Translations under genes and position numbers: made by a program | Part shown: positions 17,273-26,245 of the stretch, in pieces | Layout of the letters: the number at the start of each line of letters is the position of its first letter | Position numbering within the stretch: position 1 is the stretch's first letter | Assembly (NCBI GenBank): GCA_021780755.1 | Contig: JAJXYF010000034.1 | Coordinates: forward strand, 33,483-97,482 | Direction: 5' to 3' | Source of the DNA: Deltaproteobacteria bacterium | GTDB lineage: Bacteria > Desulfobacterota > Binatia > Binatales > Binataceae | DNA length: 64,000 bases | Notes under the pieces: generated by a model | Seen by the model: only the letters and a program-made list of their open reading frames with translations | Databases searched by the model: none | Told to the model about the DNA's origin: nothing

Positions 17273-18043
17273 CTATTCCGCCTGCCAGACCGGCTTGCGC
17301 TTCTCCAGAAACGCCCGAATCCCTTCCTTCGCGTCCTTGCTCGACCGCACCATCCGCGACATCTCGATTATGTCCTCGTGCCACGCGTCGTTCGATTCGT
17401 CGAGCGAGCGGCGCATGCTCTTCTTCATCGTGCGCAACGACAGCGGCGCGTTGCCCGCGACCTTTTCGGCCCACGCGATCGCCGCCTCGTCAAGCTTGGC
17501 CGCGGGCACGACCTCGTGCACCATGCCCATCTGCAGCGCGCGCTGCGCGTCCACCGGCTCGGCGGTGTACAGAATCTGCGAAGTGTTGGCAGCACCGATA
17601 ATTTCGATCAGCTTGCGGATGAAGTTGTAGGGCACGACCAGGCCGACCCGCGCGACCGTCATCCCCATCCGCAGGTCGTCGGCGGCGACGCGCAAGTCGC
17701 AATGCAGCGCGAGTTCGCATCCGCCCGCCAGCGCCGCACCCTGCACCGCCGCGATCGTCGGGACCGGCAGATGCTCCAGGCGCTTGAAGATGCGCTCCAG
17801 GCTCACCGGATTATGCCCGCCTTCCAGCCGCTCGGCCTCCGCCAAATCGATCCCCGAGCAGAAGCCGCGCCCGTTGCCGCGCAGGATCACCGCGCGGATT
17901 CCCTTGTCGTGCTCGACCGACGCGACCGCCTCGTCGAGCGCCTTCAGCATCGGTTCGTTGAGCGAATTGCGCTTCTCGGGGCGATTCAGCGTAAACGTCG
18001 CGTAAGCGCCGTGGCGCTCTACTTTGAATAATTCATCGGCCAT
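17273..18043 (-). CDS. Enoyl-CoA hydratase/isomerase family protein
   Basis: The protein has 256 residues of the crotonase fold. FTLNRPEKRNSLNEPML begins the domain, GNGRGFCSGIDLAEAERL forms the first half of the oxyanion hole and VQGAALAGGCELALHCDLR the second. The Glu usual in hydratases at the third helix position is not obvious, so isomerase or other crotonase chemistry is possible. AAGGAGT 7 nt before the ATG at 18043 sets the start; upstream codons are unconserved. A paralogue follows the intervening repeat upstream on the same strand (18237-19004), sharing the FLEKRKPVW ending. Confidence 0.92.
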   Translation of the reverse strand: MADELFKVERHGAYATFTLNRPEKRNSLNEPMLKALDEAVASVEHDKGIRAVILRGNGRGFCSGIDLAEAERLEGGHNPVSLERIFKRLEHLPVPTIAAVQGAALAGGCELALHCDLRVAADDLRMGMTVARVGLVVPYNFIRKLIEIIGAANTSQILYTAEPVDAQRALQMGMVHEVVPAAKLDEAAIAWAEKVAGNAPLSLRTMKKSMRRSLDESNDAWHEDIIEMSRMVRSSKDAKEGIRAFLEKRKPVWQAE

Positions 18044-18131
18044 CACAGGTACTCCTTGAACGTGACAATTTGGTTTGCGAGCGAGCATCGCACGCTCCGC
18101 GCAGCCCCTTCAAGGGCGCACATTTCGATGC

Positions 18132-18226
18132 GCAGCCCGCATCTTTACAAAATGGGAGGTCTGAAACCTCGCGAGGTTTCAGTGTCCGGAAAAAACTAAA
18201 GTTTTGCGTTCCGCGACAACTCTCCC
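18132..18226 (-). repeat. Palindromic dispersed repeat, copy 2
   Basis: The core CTGAAACCTCGCGAGGTTTCAG at 18161-18182 is a perfect 22-bp palindrome. Left flank AGCCCGCATCTTTAC and right flank AAAGTTTTGCGTTCCGCGACAA match other copies. On the minus strand it starts about 10 nt after the stop of the gene ending at 18237. Confidence 0.9.
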
Positions 18227-18236
18227 TATATCGCCC

Positions 18237-19004
18237 CTATTCGCCTTTCCACACCGGCTTGCGCTTTTCCAGAAACGCGAGCACCCCTTCCTTCGCGTCA
18301 TTGCTGGTGCGGACCTTGTTGCCCAGTTCGTCGATATCCTTGTGATCGATCTCGAACGCCTTGCTCATCACGCGCTGGATGCTGACTTTCATCGCGCGCA
18401 CCGAGAGCGGCGCGTTGCCGGCGATCTTCGCGGCCCACACGTCGGCCGCCGCCGCAAGTTGATCGTCGGGCACCACTTTGTGCACCAGTCCGATTTCGCG
18501 CGAGCGCGCCGCGTCGAGCGGGTCCGCGAGGTACATGATCTCGGCGGTGTTGGCGGGGCCGACGGTCTCGATAAAGCGGCGGAAGATCGGGAACGTCGGC
18601 AGGTAGCCGATCCGCGCCGGGGTCATCCCGAGCCGCGCGCCCTGCGCCGCGATTCTCAAGTCGCAGGTCAGCGCCAGCACCAGGCCGCCCGTCAGCGTAT
18701 CGCCCTGTACGGCCGCGATCGTCGGCATCGGCAGCTTCTGGATACGGCTGAAGACGTGCTCGGGCGTGACGCCGCCACCTCCCACGATCTGTCCGATCTC
18801 GCGTAGATCGATACCCGAGCAAAACGCGCGCCCTTCGCCGCGAAGGATCACGGCGCGGACCTCCGGCGATTTTTCGATCACCGCAAGTTCGGCGTCGAGC
18901 GCCTGGAACAGCACCTGATTGAGCGCGTTGCGCTTTTCCGGACGGTTGAGAATGAGAGTTACGTAATTCGGATGACGTTCGACCTTGAGCACGTCGTCGG
19001 CCAT
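18237..19004 (-). CDS. Enoyl-CoA hydratase/isomerase family protein (paralogue)
   Basis: The protein has 255 residues of the crotonase fold. LILNRPEKRNALNQVL starts the domain; GEGRAFCSGIDLREIGQI and VQGDTLTGGLVLALTCDLR give the oxyanion-hole turns. FLEKRKPVWKGE ends the protein, close to the ending of the gene at 17273-18043, so the two arose by duplication. GAGGTAG 6 nt before the ATG at 19004 supports the start. The pair probably works in fatty acyl- or dicarboxyl-CoA breakdown, in keeping with the CaiB and acyl-CoA dehydrogenase genes elsewhere in the window; the true substrate is unknown. Confidence 0.92.
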   Translation of the reverse strand: MADDVLKVERHPNYVTLILNRPEKRNALNQVLFQALDAELAVIEKSPEVRAVILRGEGRAFCSGIDLREIGQIVGGGGVTPEHVFSRIQKLPMPTIAAVQGDTLTGGLVLALTCDLRIAAQGARLGMTPARIGYLPTFPIFRRFIETVGPANTAEIMYLADPLDAARSREIGLVHKVVPDDQLAAAADVWAAKIAGNAPLSVRAMKVSIQRVMSKAFEIDHKDIDELGNKVRTSNDAKEGVLAFLEKRKPVWKGE

Positions 19005-19086
19005 GGCTACCTCGTGCGATTGAATTCGGAATTTCTCCGACCATCGCACGCCCGCGCCGCCCGCATCAAGCGCCGCCGGGGAAAAG

Positions 19087-19168
19087 GGGGGAGAGCATTG
19101 ATGCGGAGCACAAAACTTCGATTTCTTCTGAAACCTCACCGAGGTTTCAGACTTCCCATTTGGTAAAG
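19087..19168 (+). repeat. Palindromic dispersed repeat, copy 3 (inverted orientation)
   Basis: The core CTGAAACCTC-ACC-GAGGTTTCAG lies at 19128-19150, followed by ACTTCCCATTTGGTAAAG, which is the left flank of the other copies inverted. It is the only copy not pointing away from a nearby stop codon. Confidence 0.85.
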
Positions 19169-19219
19169 GTAGGTGACCGGGTCTCCACGCGATCCGCAAG
19201 ACCCATTTTCTCAATTCAT

Positions 19220-19255
19220 TGTGGGAAGTGTGAAACCTTTTAAAGGTTTCACCGC
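19220..19255 (-). repeat. Palindromic dispersed repeat, copy 4 (diverged, short)
   Basis: GTGAAACCTTT-T-AAAGGTTTCAC at 19230-19252 pairs perfectly and is preceded by GGGAAGT as in the other copies. Compensating changes keep the stem, which argues that pairing matters. It lies 9 nt after the leuS stop and probably ends that transcript. Confidence 0.75.
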
Positions 19256-19263
19256 ATTCCGAT

Positions 19264-21699
19264 CTACGCGACGATACTCACCAGCTTGTGCGGGACGTAA
19301 ATCACTTTCTTCGGCGCCTTGCCGTCGAGATTCTTGATCACCGCGTCGCTCCCGAGCGCCATCGCGCGCACCTCGTCCTCCGTCGCCGCGGCCGCCACCT
19401 GCAAACGATCGCGGACCTTGCCGTTGATCTGCACCACCACCGTAACGGTCTCGTCGCGGGTCAGCCCGGCGTCGAACTTCGGCCATGATTCGAGATGGAT
19501 CGATTCGCGATGGCCCAGTTCGCGCCAGAACTCTTCGCCGACAAACGGCGCCATCGGCGCGAGCAGCAAAACGTAACTCTCGATCGCGAAGCGCCCCAGT
19601 TCTTCCGGCGTCAACTTCGCGATGTAGTTGAGTTGATCCATCAGCGTCGCGAGCGCCGTATTGAAGCGCATCCGCTCCATGTGATCGGTCAGCGTGCGAA
19701 TCGTCTTGTGCGCGCGCTTGATCGTTTCAGCGCTCGGATTCCCGACCGGGCATCCCGCCTCGACGTAGCGCCGCACCACACCCCACACGCGCTGCAGATA
19801 GCGCGCGGTCCCGAACACGCCTTCCTCGTTCCAGTTGGTCGCCTCCTCGAACGGCCCCATGAAGAGTTCCCACAGCCGCAGCGCGTCGGCCCCGTACTTC
19901 TCGACCATCGCGTCCGGCGTCACCACGTTGCCCTTGCTCTTCGACATCTTTTGGCCGTCGCCGGCCCAGATCATGCCCTGGTTGCGCAGCACCGGGAACG
20001 GTTCCTTGAACTTGATCAGGCCGGCGTCGAACATCACCTTGGTCCACATCCGCGCGTACAGCAGATGCATCACGGCGTGCTCGGCGCCGCCGACGTACAG
20101 ATCGACCGGCAGCCAGTAATCGCCCGCCCGCGGCTCGAACGGAGCGTCCTTGTAATGCGGTGACGCGAAGCGCAGGAAGTACCACGACGAGCACGCGAAG
20201 CCGTCGAGCGTGTCGGTCTCGCGCTCGGCTGGCCCGCCGCATTTCGGGCAAGTCGTGTTGACGAAATCGGGGACGTTCGCGAGCGGCGATCGCCCGGTGC
20301 CCGAGGGCTGATAGTCGCGCATGTCCGGCAGCACCACCGGCAATTGCTCGTCGGGCACCGCCACGATGCCGTCCTTCGCGCAGTAAACGATTGGAATCGG
20401 GCAGCCCCAGTAGCGCTGCCGCGAAATCAGCCAGTCGCGCATCCGGTAGCTGACCGTCGCGCGGCCGATCGCGTGCTCCTCGGCGTATTTGCAGACGGCA
20501 CGGATCGCCTCGTCGGTCTTCATCCCGTCGAGGAAACCCGAGTTGATCGCCACGCCGCGCTCGGTAAACGCGCGATCGGCCGGCGCGGTGCTGCCGTCGG
20601 CGGGTCCGGTCACCACCGGAATTTCAAGCCCGTACTTTTTCGCGAAGGCGAAATCGCGATCGTCCTCGCCCGGCGCCGCCATGATCGCGCCCGTCCCATA
20701 GCCCATCAGCACATAGTCAGCGATCCAAATCGGAATCTCGATGCCGCTGAACAGATTGCGCGCGTACGCGCCGGTGAAGACCCCGGTCTTTTCCTTGACC
20801 GTCGAGAGCCGTTCGATATCGCTCTGCCGGCGCGCCTGCGTCACGTACTCGTCCACCGCCCCACGTTGCGCGGAACTGGTGATTTCGGCGACCAGCGGAT
20901 GCTCAGGGGCGAGCACCATGAACGAAACGCCGAACACCGTGTCGGGGCGCGTCGTGAAAAACTTGACCTCTTTATCCGCGTGGCCCATCACCGGGAACGC
21001 GAGTTCGGCCCCCTCCGATCGGCCGATCCAGTTGCGCTGCATCAGCTTGATCGGCTCGGGCCAGTCGATCCCTTCCAGGTCCTCGAGCAGCCGATCCGCG
21101 TAGGCGGTGATTTTGAAATACCACTGCTCGAGATCTTTCTTGGTGACCGGATTATCCGTATGACGCCAGCAGCAGCCGTTGACCACCTGCTCGTTGGCCA
21201 GGATCGTGCGGCATAGCTCGCACCACCATTGCGACCCCATCGCCCGATAGGCGAGTCCACGCCTATACAGCAGCAGAAAGAACCATTGCGTCCAGCGATA
21301 GTACTCGGGCGTCGAGGAATTGATCTCGCGCGTCCAATCGTAGGCGCATCCCGATAACTTCAACTGTCGCTTGAAGTTGGCCGCGTAGCGCGGGACGGTC
21401 TCCTTCGGATGGAGGCCCTTGAGCAGCGCGTCGTTCTCGGCCGGCAGCCCGAAGGCGTCCCAGCCCATCGCATGCAGCACGTTGAAGCCCGCCATCCGCT
21501 TGTAGCGCCCGGTCACGTCGCTCGGGACGTAATTGTGCAGATGGCCGACGGAGAGGCCGTCGCCCGAAGGGTAGGGGAACATCTCGAGCCCGTAGAATTT
21601 GGGGCGGCCGGGGACCTCGCGGGTCAGGTAGAGGTCGCTGCGCTCCCATTCGTCGCGCCATTTGGGTTCGATTTTTTTCGGGTCGTAACGTTCGTCCAT
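19264..21699 (-). CDS. leuS: Leucyl-tRNA synthetase
   Basis: The protein has 811 residues, normal for bacterial LeuRS. It charges tRNA-Leu and edits mischarged products. The class I HIGH motif appears as GHLHNY in the stretch YPSGDGLSVGHLHNYVPSD; KMSKS is GQKMSKSKGNVVTPD. A zinc-type cysteine pair is in NTTCPKCGGPAERE, the CP1 editing domain lies at about residues 220-400, and the tRNA-binding anticodon domain is C-terminal. The start at 21699 gives MDERYDPKKIEPKW, as in relatives. An ATG 43 codons further upstream is possible but lacks family similarity. Confidence 0.97.
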   Translation of the reverse strand: MDERYDPKKIEPKWRDEWERSDLYLTREVPGRPKFYGLEMFPYPSGDGLSVGHLHNYVPSDVTGRYKRMAGFNVLHAMGWDAFGLPAENDALLKGLHPKETVPRYAANFKRQLKLSGCAYDWTREINSSTPEYYRWTQWFFLLLYRRGLAYRAMGSQWWCELCRTILANEQVVNGCCWRHTDNPVTKKDLEQWYFKITAYADRLLEDLEGIDWPEPIKLMQRNWIGRSEGAELAFPVMGHADKEVKFFTTRPDTVFGVSFMVLAPEHPLVAEITSSAQRGAVDEYVTQARRQSDIERLSTVKEKTGVFTGAYARNLFSGIEIPIWIADYVLMGYGTGAIMAAPGEDDRDFAFAKKYGLEIPVVTGPADGSTAPADRAFTERGVAINSGFLDGMKTDEAIRAVCKYAEEHAIGRATVSYRMRDWLISRQRYWGCPIPIVYCAKDGIVAVPDEQLPVVLPDMRDYQPSGTGRSPLANVPDFVNTTCPKCGGPAERETDTLDGFACSSWYFLRFASPHYKDAPFEPRAGDYWLPVDLYVGGAEHAVMHLLYARMWTKVMFDAGLIKFKEPFPVLRNQGMIWAGDGQKMSKSKGNVVTPDAMVEKYGADALRLWELFMGPFEEATNWNEEGVFGTARYLQRVWGVVRRYVEAGCPVGNPSAETIKRAHKTIRTLTDHMERMRFNTALATLMDQLNYIAKLTPEELGRFAIESYVLLLAPMAPFVGEEFWRELGHRESIHLESWPKFDAGLTRDETVTVVVQINGKVRDRLQVAAAATEDEVRAMALGSDAVIKNLDGKAPKKVIYVPHKLVSIVA

Positions 21700-22140
21700 T
21701 CTTTTCAATACCTGACGCTCACGATCAGCCACCCAACTGTCTCGACCTGATTTCCAGGACTGCTCGGGATGGCGGTCAGGTGGATGCTCCGGCGGACAAG
21801 TGTAGCGTGCCGGGGTGTGTCGCTCCACCGCCCCGCGCGGCCGGTACTGGCCTAACTACACCTGCGCCTGAACAACCGGACGCAACCTTTGCCGCCCGCC
21901 GCCCCCATGCTACATTTAGTATTGTGATGCTACCCCGCGAAACCTCATCGCATTCGCAAAATACCGGGCGCGCACCCGCACATATTTTTTTGCGTTATGA
22001 ACAAGGCATGGCTTACGTTGAACCTTCTTGATCGCCCAAAACGCGTGGCACCGCGCGGCACCGCCAGCGACCAGCCCTCGCAGGAAACAGGCGCGCCATC
22101 GCACCATGAAATGCGTGCCCGAATTAACCGTGAACGCGTG
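21700..22140. other. Intergenic region upstream of leuS
   Basis: About 440 bp between leuS and the BKACE gene, both on the minus strand. It should hold the leuS promoter and leader. A T7 tract at 21985-21991 follows a weak 4-bp stem on the plus strand, which has no gene to end there. No T-box-like conserved element or tRNA was recognised. Confidence 0.35.
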
Positions 22141-23013
22141 TTATGACACACCCAGGATGCGCCGGGCTTCCTTGGGCGTTGCCACTTCGCGCCCCACCTG
22201 CCGCGCCATCAATGCCACCCGTTCCACCAGCTCGCCGTTGCGCGGCGTCCCGAATTCACCATAGGGATAGTCGCCCAGTCCGATCGCGATATGCCCGCCG
22301 CGTTCGACCGCCGCGCCGACCAGGGGAAAGAGATTACCGCCCGCGCACATCACCGACCACTCGAAGTTTGCCGGCATGAAATCCACCATGCTCTCAAGCC
22401 CGCGCACCGTCCCCGGATGGCCCGCGAAAAGACCGCCCTCGGTCAGCACGACCTCCGCATAGACCGGCGGCTCAAACAGCCCCGCCTCGACGAACGCATT
22501 GGTCACCCGTATCGCGCTGACGTTCCACAGCACCGCGACCGGCCGCACGCCCGCCTCGCGAATCGTCCGCGCGAAGTAACTGAGCGTGTTGGTCGTGTTC
22601 ATGTACACCACGTCGTCGGTCATGAAGCGGCCGGTGCGCCGGTCGAAAACATCGACGTTGCTGGTCCCCATATCGATCGGCGCGAAGTCCGGCCTGGTCG
22701 CGGGCTCTTTCGCCATTTCCACGATATGGCTCATGCGGGCTTCGGGCGACGGCAGCGTCCATGCGCCCAGCGTCGGCATCACCAGCAGGTCGCTCTTGTC
22801 GCGAATCCGCCGCGCGGTGTCGGCATATATCTGCGCATTAGCGGACGGCGCACCGGTCTGCGGGTCGCGCGCATGGTAATGCACAATCGACGCGCCCGCC
22901 CGCCAGCATTGCAGCGCCTCCTCGCAAATTTCCGCGGGACTGAACGGCACGTTCGCGTTGCGATTGCGCGACGCGTACTCGTTGATGCGCACCTCGATGA
23001 TCACTTTTTCCAT
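22141..23013 (-). CDS. BKACE-family beta-keto acid cleavage enzyme
   Basis: The protein has 290 residues of the DUF849/BKACE family (Kce: 3-keto-5-aminohexanoate cleavage). These zinc enzymes cleave a beta-keto acid with acetyl-CoA to acetoacetate and a CoA ester. The metal ligands lie in SIVHYHARDPQTGAPS (His-x-His), with MGTSNVDVF and HIAIGLGDYPYGEFGTPRN as other signature blocks. The real substrate varies widely in this family and cannot be told. GGAAGGGGAA before the ATG supports the start. The O-methyltransferase gene lies 39 bp upstream on the same strand. Confidence 0.92.
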   Translation of the reverse strand: MEKVIIEVRINEYASRNRNANVPFSPAEICEEALQCWRAGASIVHYHARDPQTGAPSANAQIYADTARRIRDKSDLLVMPTLGAWTLPSPEARMSHIVEMAKEPATRPDFAPIDMGTSNVDVFDRRTGRFMTDDVVYMNTTNTLSYFARTIREAGVRPVAVLWNVSAIRVTNAFVEAGLFEPPVYAEVVLTEGGLFAGHPGTVRGLESMVDFMPANFEWSVMCAGGNLFPLVGAAVERGGHIAIGLGDYPYGEFGTPRNGELVERVALMARQVGREVATPKEARRILGVS

Positions 23014-23052
23014 CGTGATTCCCCTTCCGCTAGATGCGGTCGCCGTTTCACC

Positions 23053-23715
23053 TCAGCGCTTGCGGCAAATCGTCAGCCCGTCGGAAACCGGCAGCATTAC
23101 CATATCGACGCGGTCGTCGGTTGCAAGGAAATCGTTGAGCGCGCGAATCGCCCGCGTGTCCTCGGTCTGAATCTTCGGATCGATCACGGCGCCGCTCCAC
23201 AGCACGTTGTCGATCAGGATCAGGCCGCCCGCACGCATCCGCTTGAGCACCTCTTCGTAGTAGGCGCGGTAGTTGGTCTTGTCGGCATCGATAAAGGCGA
23301 AGTCGATCGGGTCGCCCATCGGCAACGCTTGCAGCGTTTCGATCGCTGGCGCGATCTTCAACGTGATCCGATCCGCGACGCCCGCCCGCTCCCAGTAGCG
23401 CCGTGCGATCGACGTCCATTCCTCGCTGACGTCGCAGCACAACAGCCGCCCGCCCGGCGGCAACGCGCGTGCGACGCAAATCGCGCTGTAGCCGGTGAAG
23501 GTGCCGACCTCGACCGCGAACCGTGCGCCGATCGCACGCGCCAGCAGGTTCATCAACGTCCCCTGCTCGGGCGCTATCTGCATCATGCTGATTCGGCCCA
23601 GCTTGCGCGCGGTCTCCGCCGCGAGTTCCTGCAGCAGGGCGTCGCCGTTGTGCCCGTGGGCGACTACGTAGTCATAAAGTTTCGCGTCGAGTTTGATGAA
23701 CTTGCCGTCAGCCAT
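23053..23715 (-). CDS. O-methyltransferase, class I SAM-dependent (CCoAOMT type)
   Basis: The protein has 220 residues. AVEVGTFTGYSAICVARAL is SAM motif I, LLCCDVSEEW the acidic ribose-binding residue, and DFAFIDADKTNYRAYYEEVL the metal-binding Asp block, followed by GLILIDNVLWSG. These are typical of the caffeoyl-CoA O-methyltransferase family, which methylate catechol-like hydroxyls with a divalent metal. It is probably cotranscribed with the BKACE gene downstream. The methyl acceptor is unknown. Confidence 0.93.
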   Translation of the reverse strand: MADGKFIKLDAKLYDYVVAHGHNGDALLQELAAETARKLGRISMMQIAPEQGTLMNLLARAIGARFAVEVGTFTGYSAICVARALPPGGRLLCCDVSEEWTSIARRYWERAGVADRITLKIAPAIETLQALPMGDPIDFAFIDADKTNYRAYYEEVLKRMRAGGLILIDNVLWSGAVIDPKIQTEDTRAIRALNDFLATDDRVDMVMLPVSDGLTICRKR

Positions 23716-23778
23716 AATGGCCCTCAGGTTAGTCGCCGCGGCGCGCGGATTCCAAACCCGCCGTCCGCCTTGCGACCG

Positions 23779-24250
23779 TCAGAGGCCGAGCGCGGCGAGT
23801 TCGCGGCGCGCGCGCTCAAGATGGGTCGCGTCCCAATAAACGCGGCCGCAGCGCTCGCACACCGCAAATTTTTCGTGGCTGGCGTAAACGAACGGCGCTA
23901 CCCGCTGCAGCATCGCGTCGCGGCTGACTTCGCGGAGCGGCGCATTGCAACGCGAGCATCGGGTGAAGGCGAAGCGACGCGCGTCGAATGGATAGCGCGC
24001 CATCACCTCGCGAATCTGGTCGCGAAACCGATGACCTTCGATGTAGAGCACGTCCTCTGCCGTGCGCAGTCGCTTGTCGCGGGTGAGCATCGGACGGCCC
24101 TCTTCGCGTGCGACCGCCAGCATCCCGGCGGCACTCAAGCGAGGTTCGCAGAGGACGTCGGCGCCCATCAGCCGGAGCCATCGCGCAAGCCGCGTCAGAG
24201 TGCGGTCGGCGGCGAATTTTGGCGGCTGGTCCGTTGCTCTCCCTCGCCAC
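23779..24250 (-). CDS. Mut7-C RNAse domain protein with apparent N-terminal frameshift
   Basis: The C-terminal part is uninterrupted from 24168 to 23779. It shows the Mut7-C/DUF82 pattern: RPMLTRDKRL, two Cys pairs in FTRCSRCNAPL and FAVCERCGRVYW (zinc ribbon) and a basic tail. The conserved family start FAADRTLTRLARWLRLMGADV, with the PIN-like Asp, lies upstream in the same frame, but that frame has no ATG, GTG or TTG. Dropping one A from the A4 run at 24220-24217 joins it to a GTG at 24250 (VARESNGPAAK). So either an indel, a shift, or an unusual start is present. The coordinates assume the joined form. Confidence 0.65.
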
Positions 24251-24417
24251 TCGCGGCGCCGTGGGCGGAGCCAGCGAACTAATCCGCGAGGCGCGCAAAA
24301 CGAATGCTCATGTAGTATAGCAAGGCCGGGCTTAACTGGCGCGTCCGCACGGATTAGCGGTTCTCGCGTACGCCAATAAAAACCTAAAGCCGCACTTTAA
24401 GTAATGAGGGTCAGCCG

Positions 24418-25050
24418 ATGAAAGAGCAGCACGTCACCTTCCCTTCGGGACCGCTCACGCTCGAAGGTCTCATGGCCAAACCGCCCGGCCTCAAGCCGGT
24501 GCGCGGCGCCGTCGTTTGCCATCCGCATCCACTCTACGGCGGCTCGATGTACAACAACGTGGTGGACGCGGTGCTCGCCGCAATGTGGAAGAAGGAATGG
24601 GCGACGCTGCGCTTCAATTTTCGCGGCGTCGGCGAGAGTGAAGGCGAGCATGGCGGCGGCGCGGGCGAAGCCCAAGACGCTGCCGCCGCGATCGAGTTCC
24701 TCGGCGGCCAGTCCGGCGTTCAGCGCGACGGCGCGATACTGGCCGGCTACTCCTTCGGTTCGGTCGCCGCGATGACGGCGGCGCCGAAAATCAAAAATCT
24801 CGGCGCCCTGGTGCTGGTCGCGCTACCGCTCAAGATGGCCGATGCGCGCGCGCTCAAGGATTTTGCCGGGCCGATCGCGATCGCCGCCGGCGATGGCGAT
24901 ATGTATTGTCCAGCGCCCCAACTTGAGGCGTTACATAAGGAGTTGGGTGCGCGTGCGCAACTCCGGATCGTCGAGGGTGCCGACCATTTCTTCGGCGGCT
25001 TCGAGGTCGAGCTGGCCGACGCGATCGAATCCATGCTCGCGGCGACCTAG
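24418..25050 (+). CDS. Alpha/beta hydrolase (dienelactone hydrolase-like)
   Basis: The protein has 210 residues, a small alpha/beta hydrolase without lid domain. The nucleophile is Ser112 in ILAGYSFGSVAAM. VVCHPHPLYGGSMYNNVV forms the oxyanion region and FNFRGVGESEG the following turn. AAGDGDMYCP carries the Asp region and EGADHFFGGF the catalytic His. The HPHPLYGGSM pattern occurs in a conserved family of short uncharacterised hydrolases related to YfbB/DLH enzymes. GAGGGT 8 nt before the ATG supports the start. It is alone on the plus strand between minus-strand genes. Confidence 0.9.
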   Translation: MKEQHVTFPSGPLTLEGLMAKPPGLKPVRGAVVCHPHPLYGGSMYNNVVDAVLAAMWKKEWATLRFNFRGVGESEGEHGGGAGEAQDAAAAIEFLGGQSGVQRDGAILAGYSFGSVAAMTAAPKIKNLGALVLVALPLKMADARALKDFAGPIAIAAGDGDMYCPAPQLEALHKELGARAQLRIVEGADHFFGGFEVELADAIESMLAAT

Positions 25051-25088
25051 GTTCTTGCGTGGCCAACACTTATCCATGCAGCCGCCTG

Positions 25089-26231
25089 CTACCGCGTGTC
25101 GGAACTGACCGGCGGCAGCACCCCAGGCGAAGCGGGCGGCGATGTCAGCGTGGCGCGCCAGATCCCGTAAAAAGGATCGTCCGGGTTGCTTTTCGCGAGG
25201 TCGATTATTCGCACGATCGTCCGCTTCAGGTCGTCCCGATTGAGGGCTTGCAGCGCGGCGAAGTTGCTGAGGTCGTGGAAGTAGAGCAGGTAGTTGAGCA
25301 GCACCGCGTTGTTAAGTTTTTCACTGTCCAGATCGAAGCGCGCGAGGCCCGTGAGGGTCGGCTTGAGCTTGGCGTAGTCCTGATTTATCTCGACGAAGAT
25401 CGGCGCGCGGCGCTTCAGGATTTCCGCCTCGGGCAGGCCGCTCTGATAGAGCTGCAGCAGCCGCGCTTCCTCCTGCAACAGAAACGCGGCAAACTTCTGG
25501 TCGCTCTGGTACACCCCGCGCGCCGCGATCGCGTCGGTCGAATTCGGCCCTTCGGTCTCGCTGAAGAAATCCACCGCCCCGCGGCTGCCGACATAGGTGG
25601 CCGCCGATTCGTCGAACATCACGTTACTGGCGAGAAAGTACGTGCGATGGAACAATTCGTGGATAATCACGCCGGCCAATTCCACCCGATCGAGCCTGAG
25701 CAGATTCGACAGCAGCGGATCGTTGAAGAAGCCGAGACTCGAAAACGCGACCGCCGATCGCACGTGCGTGTCGAAGCCGCGCGCCTCCAGCGTGGCCGCC
25801 TTGGCGTCGGCGTCGGCGCGGCTGAAGTAGCCCCGATAGGGCACCGCGCCGACGATCGGAAACCACCAGGTGTATGGGGTAAGCGAGGTGCGCGGCGCCG
25901 CCATCACGATCCACACGATCGCCCCCGAATCCACCTGCGTGACCGATTTGTACGCGCCGCCGACATTAAGGCCCAGTCGCTCAGCCGCGAATTTGCGCAC
26001 GGCCAGAACGGTTTCGAGCTTCGCCCGCGTGTCCTCGGCGAGCTTGGGCCGCGTCAGCACCTCGCTGATCGGTTTGCGATGCCACAGCAGCCGGCCCTCT
26101 TCGTAGGCGGCGCGCGTGAGGTAGCCGATGTCGCATCCGCCGAGCAGCGTCGCCGCCGCGAGGGTGAGCGCGAGCATCCGCAGCGGCCCGCGCCGCAACC
26201 GGCGCGCGAACATACCCAACTGCACCATCAC
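25089..26231 (-). CDS. Putative zinc aminopeptidase, lipoprotein (DUF2265/PF10023 type)
   Basis: The protein has 380 residues. A signal peptide with lipobox LAAATLLGGC predicts lipidation at Cys33 and an envelope location. The zinc site is HELFH at residues 191-195, with a likely third ligand Glu208 in FDESAATYVGSRG. This arrangement matches the putative aminopeptidase family PF10023. The gene follows the ABC exporter gene by 14 bp, so it is the last gene of the exporter operon. A Met-Met start (26231/26228) is used; no ribosome site is evident, so translation may be coupled. Confidence 0.82.
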   Translation of the reverse strand: MMVQLGMFARRLRRGPLRMLALTLAAATLLGGCDIGYLTRAAYEEGRLLWHRKPISEVLTRPKLAEDTRAKLETVLAVRKFAAERLGLNVGGAYKSVTQVDSGAIVWIVMAAPRTSLTPYTWWFPIVGAVPYRGYFSRADADAKAATLEARGFDTHVRSAVAFSSLGFFNDPLLSNLLRLDRVELAGVIIHELFHRTYFLASNVMFDESAATYVGSRGAVDFFSETEGPNSTDAIAARGVYQSDQKFAAFLLQEEARLLQLYQSGLPEAEILKRRAPIFVEINQDYAKLKPTLTGLARFDLDSEKLNNAVLLNYLLYFHDLSNFAALQALNRDDLKRTIVRIIDLAKSNPDDPFYGIWRATLTSPPASPGVLPPVSSDTR

Positions 26232-26245
26232 ACCGCTGAGGGGAG

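Noticed and set aside
21981..21991. T7 run considered as an intrinsic terminator
   Set aside because: The preceding stem is only about 4 bp and no plus-strand gene ends there.
24168..24168. Internal ATG as the real start of the Mut7-C gene
   Set aside because: It would drop the conserved N-terminal Asp and helix; the domain clearly begins upstream.
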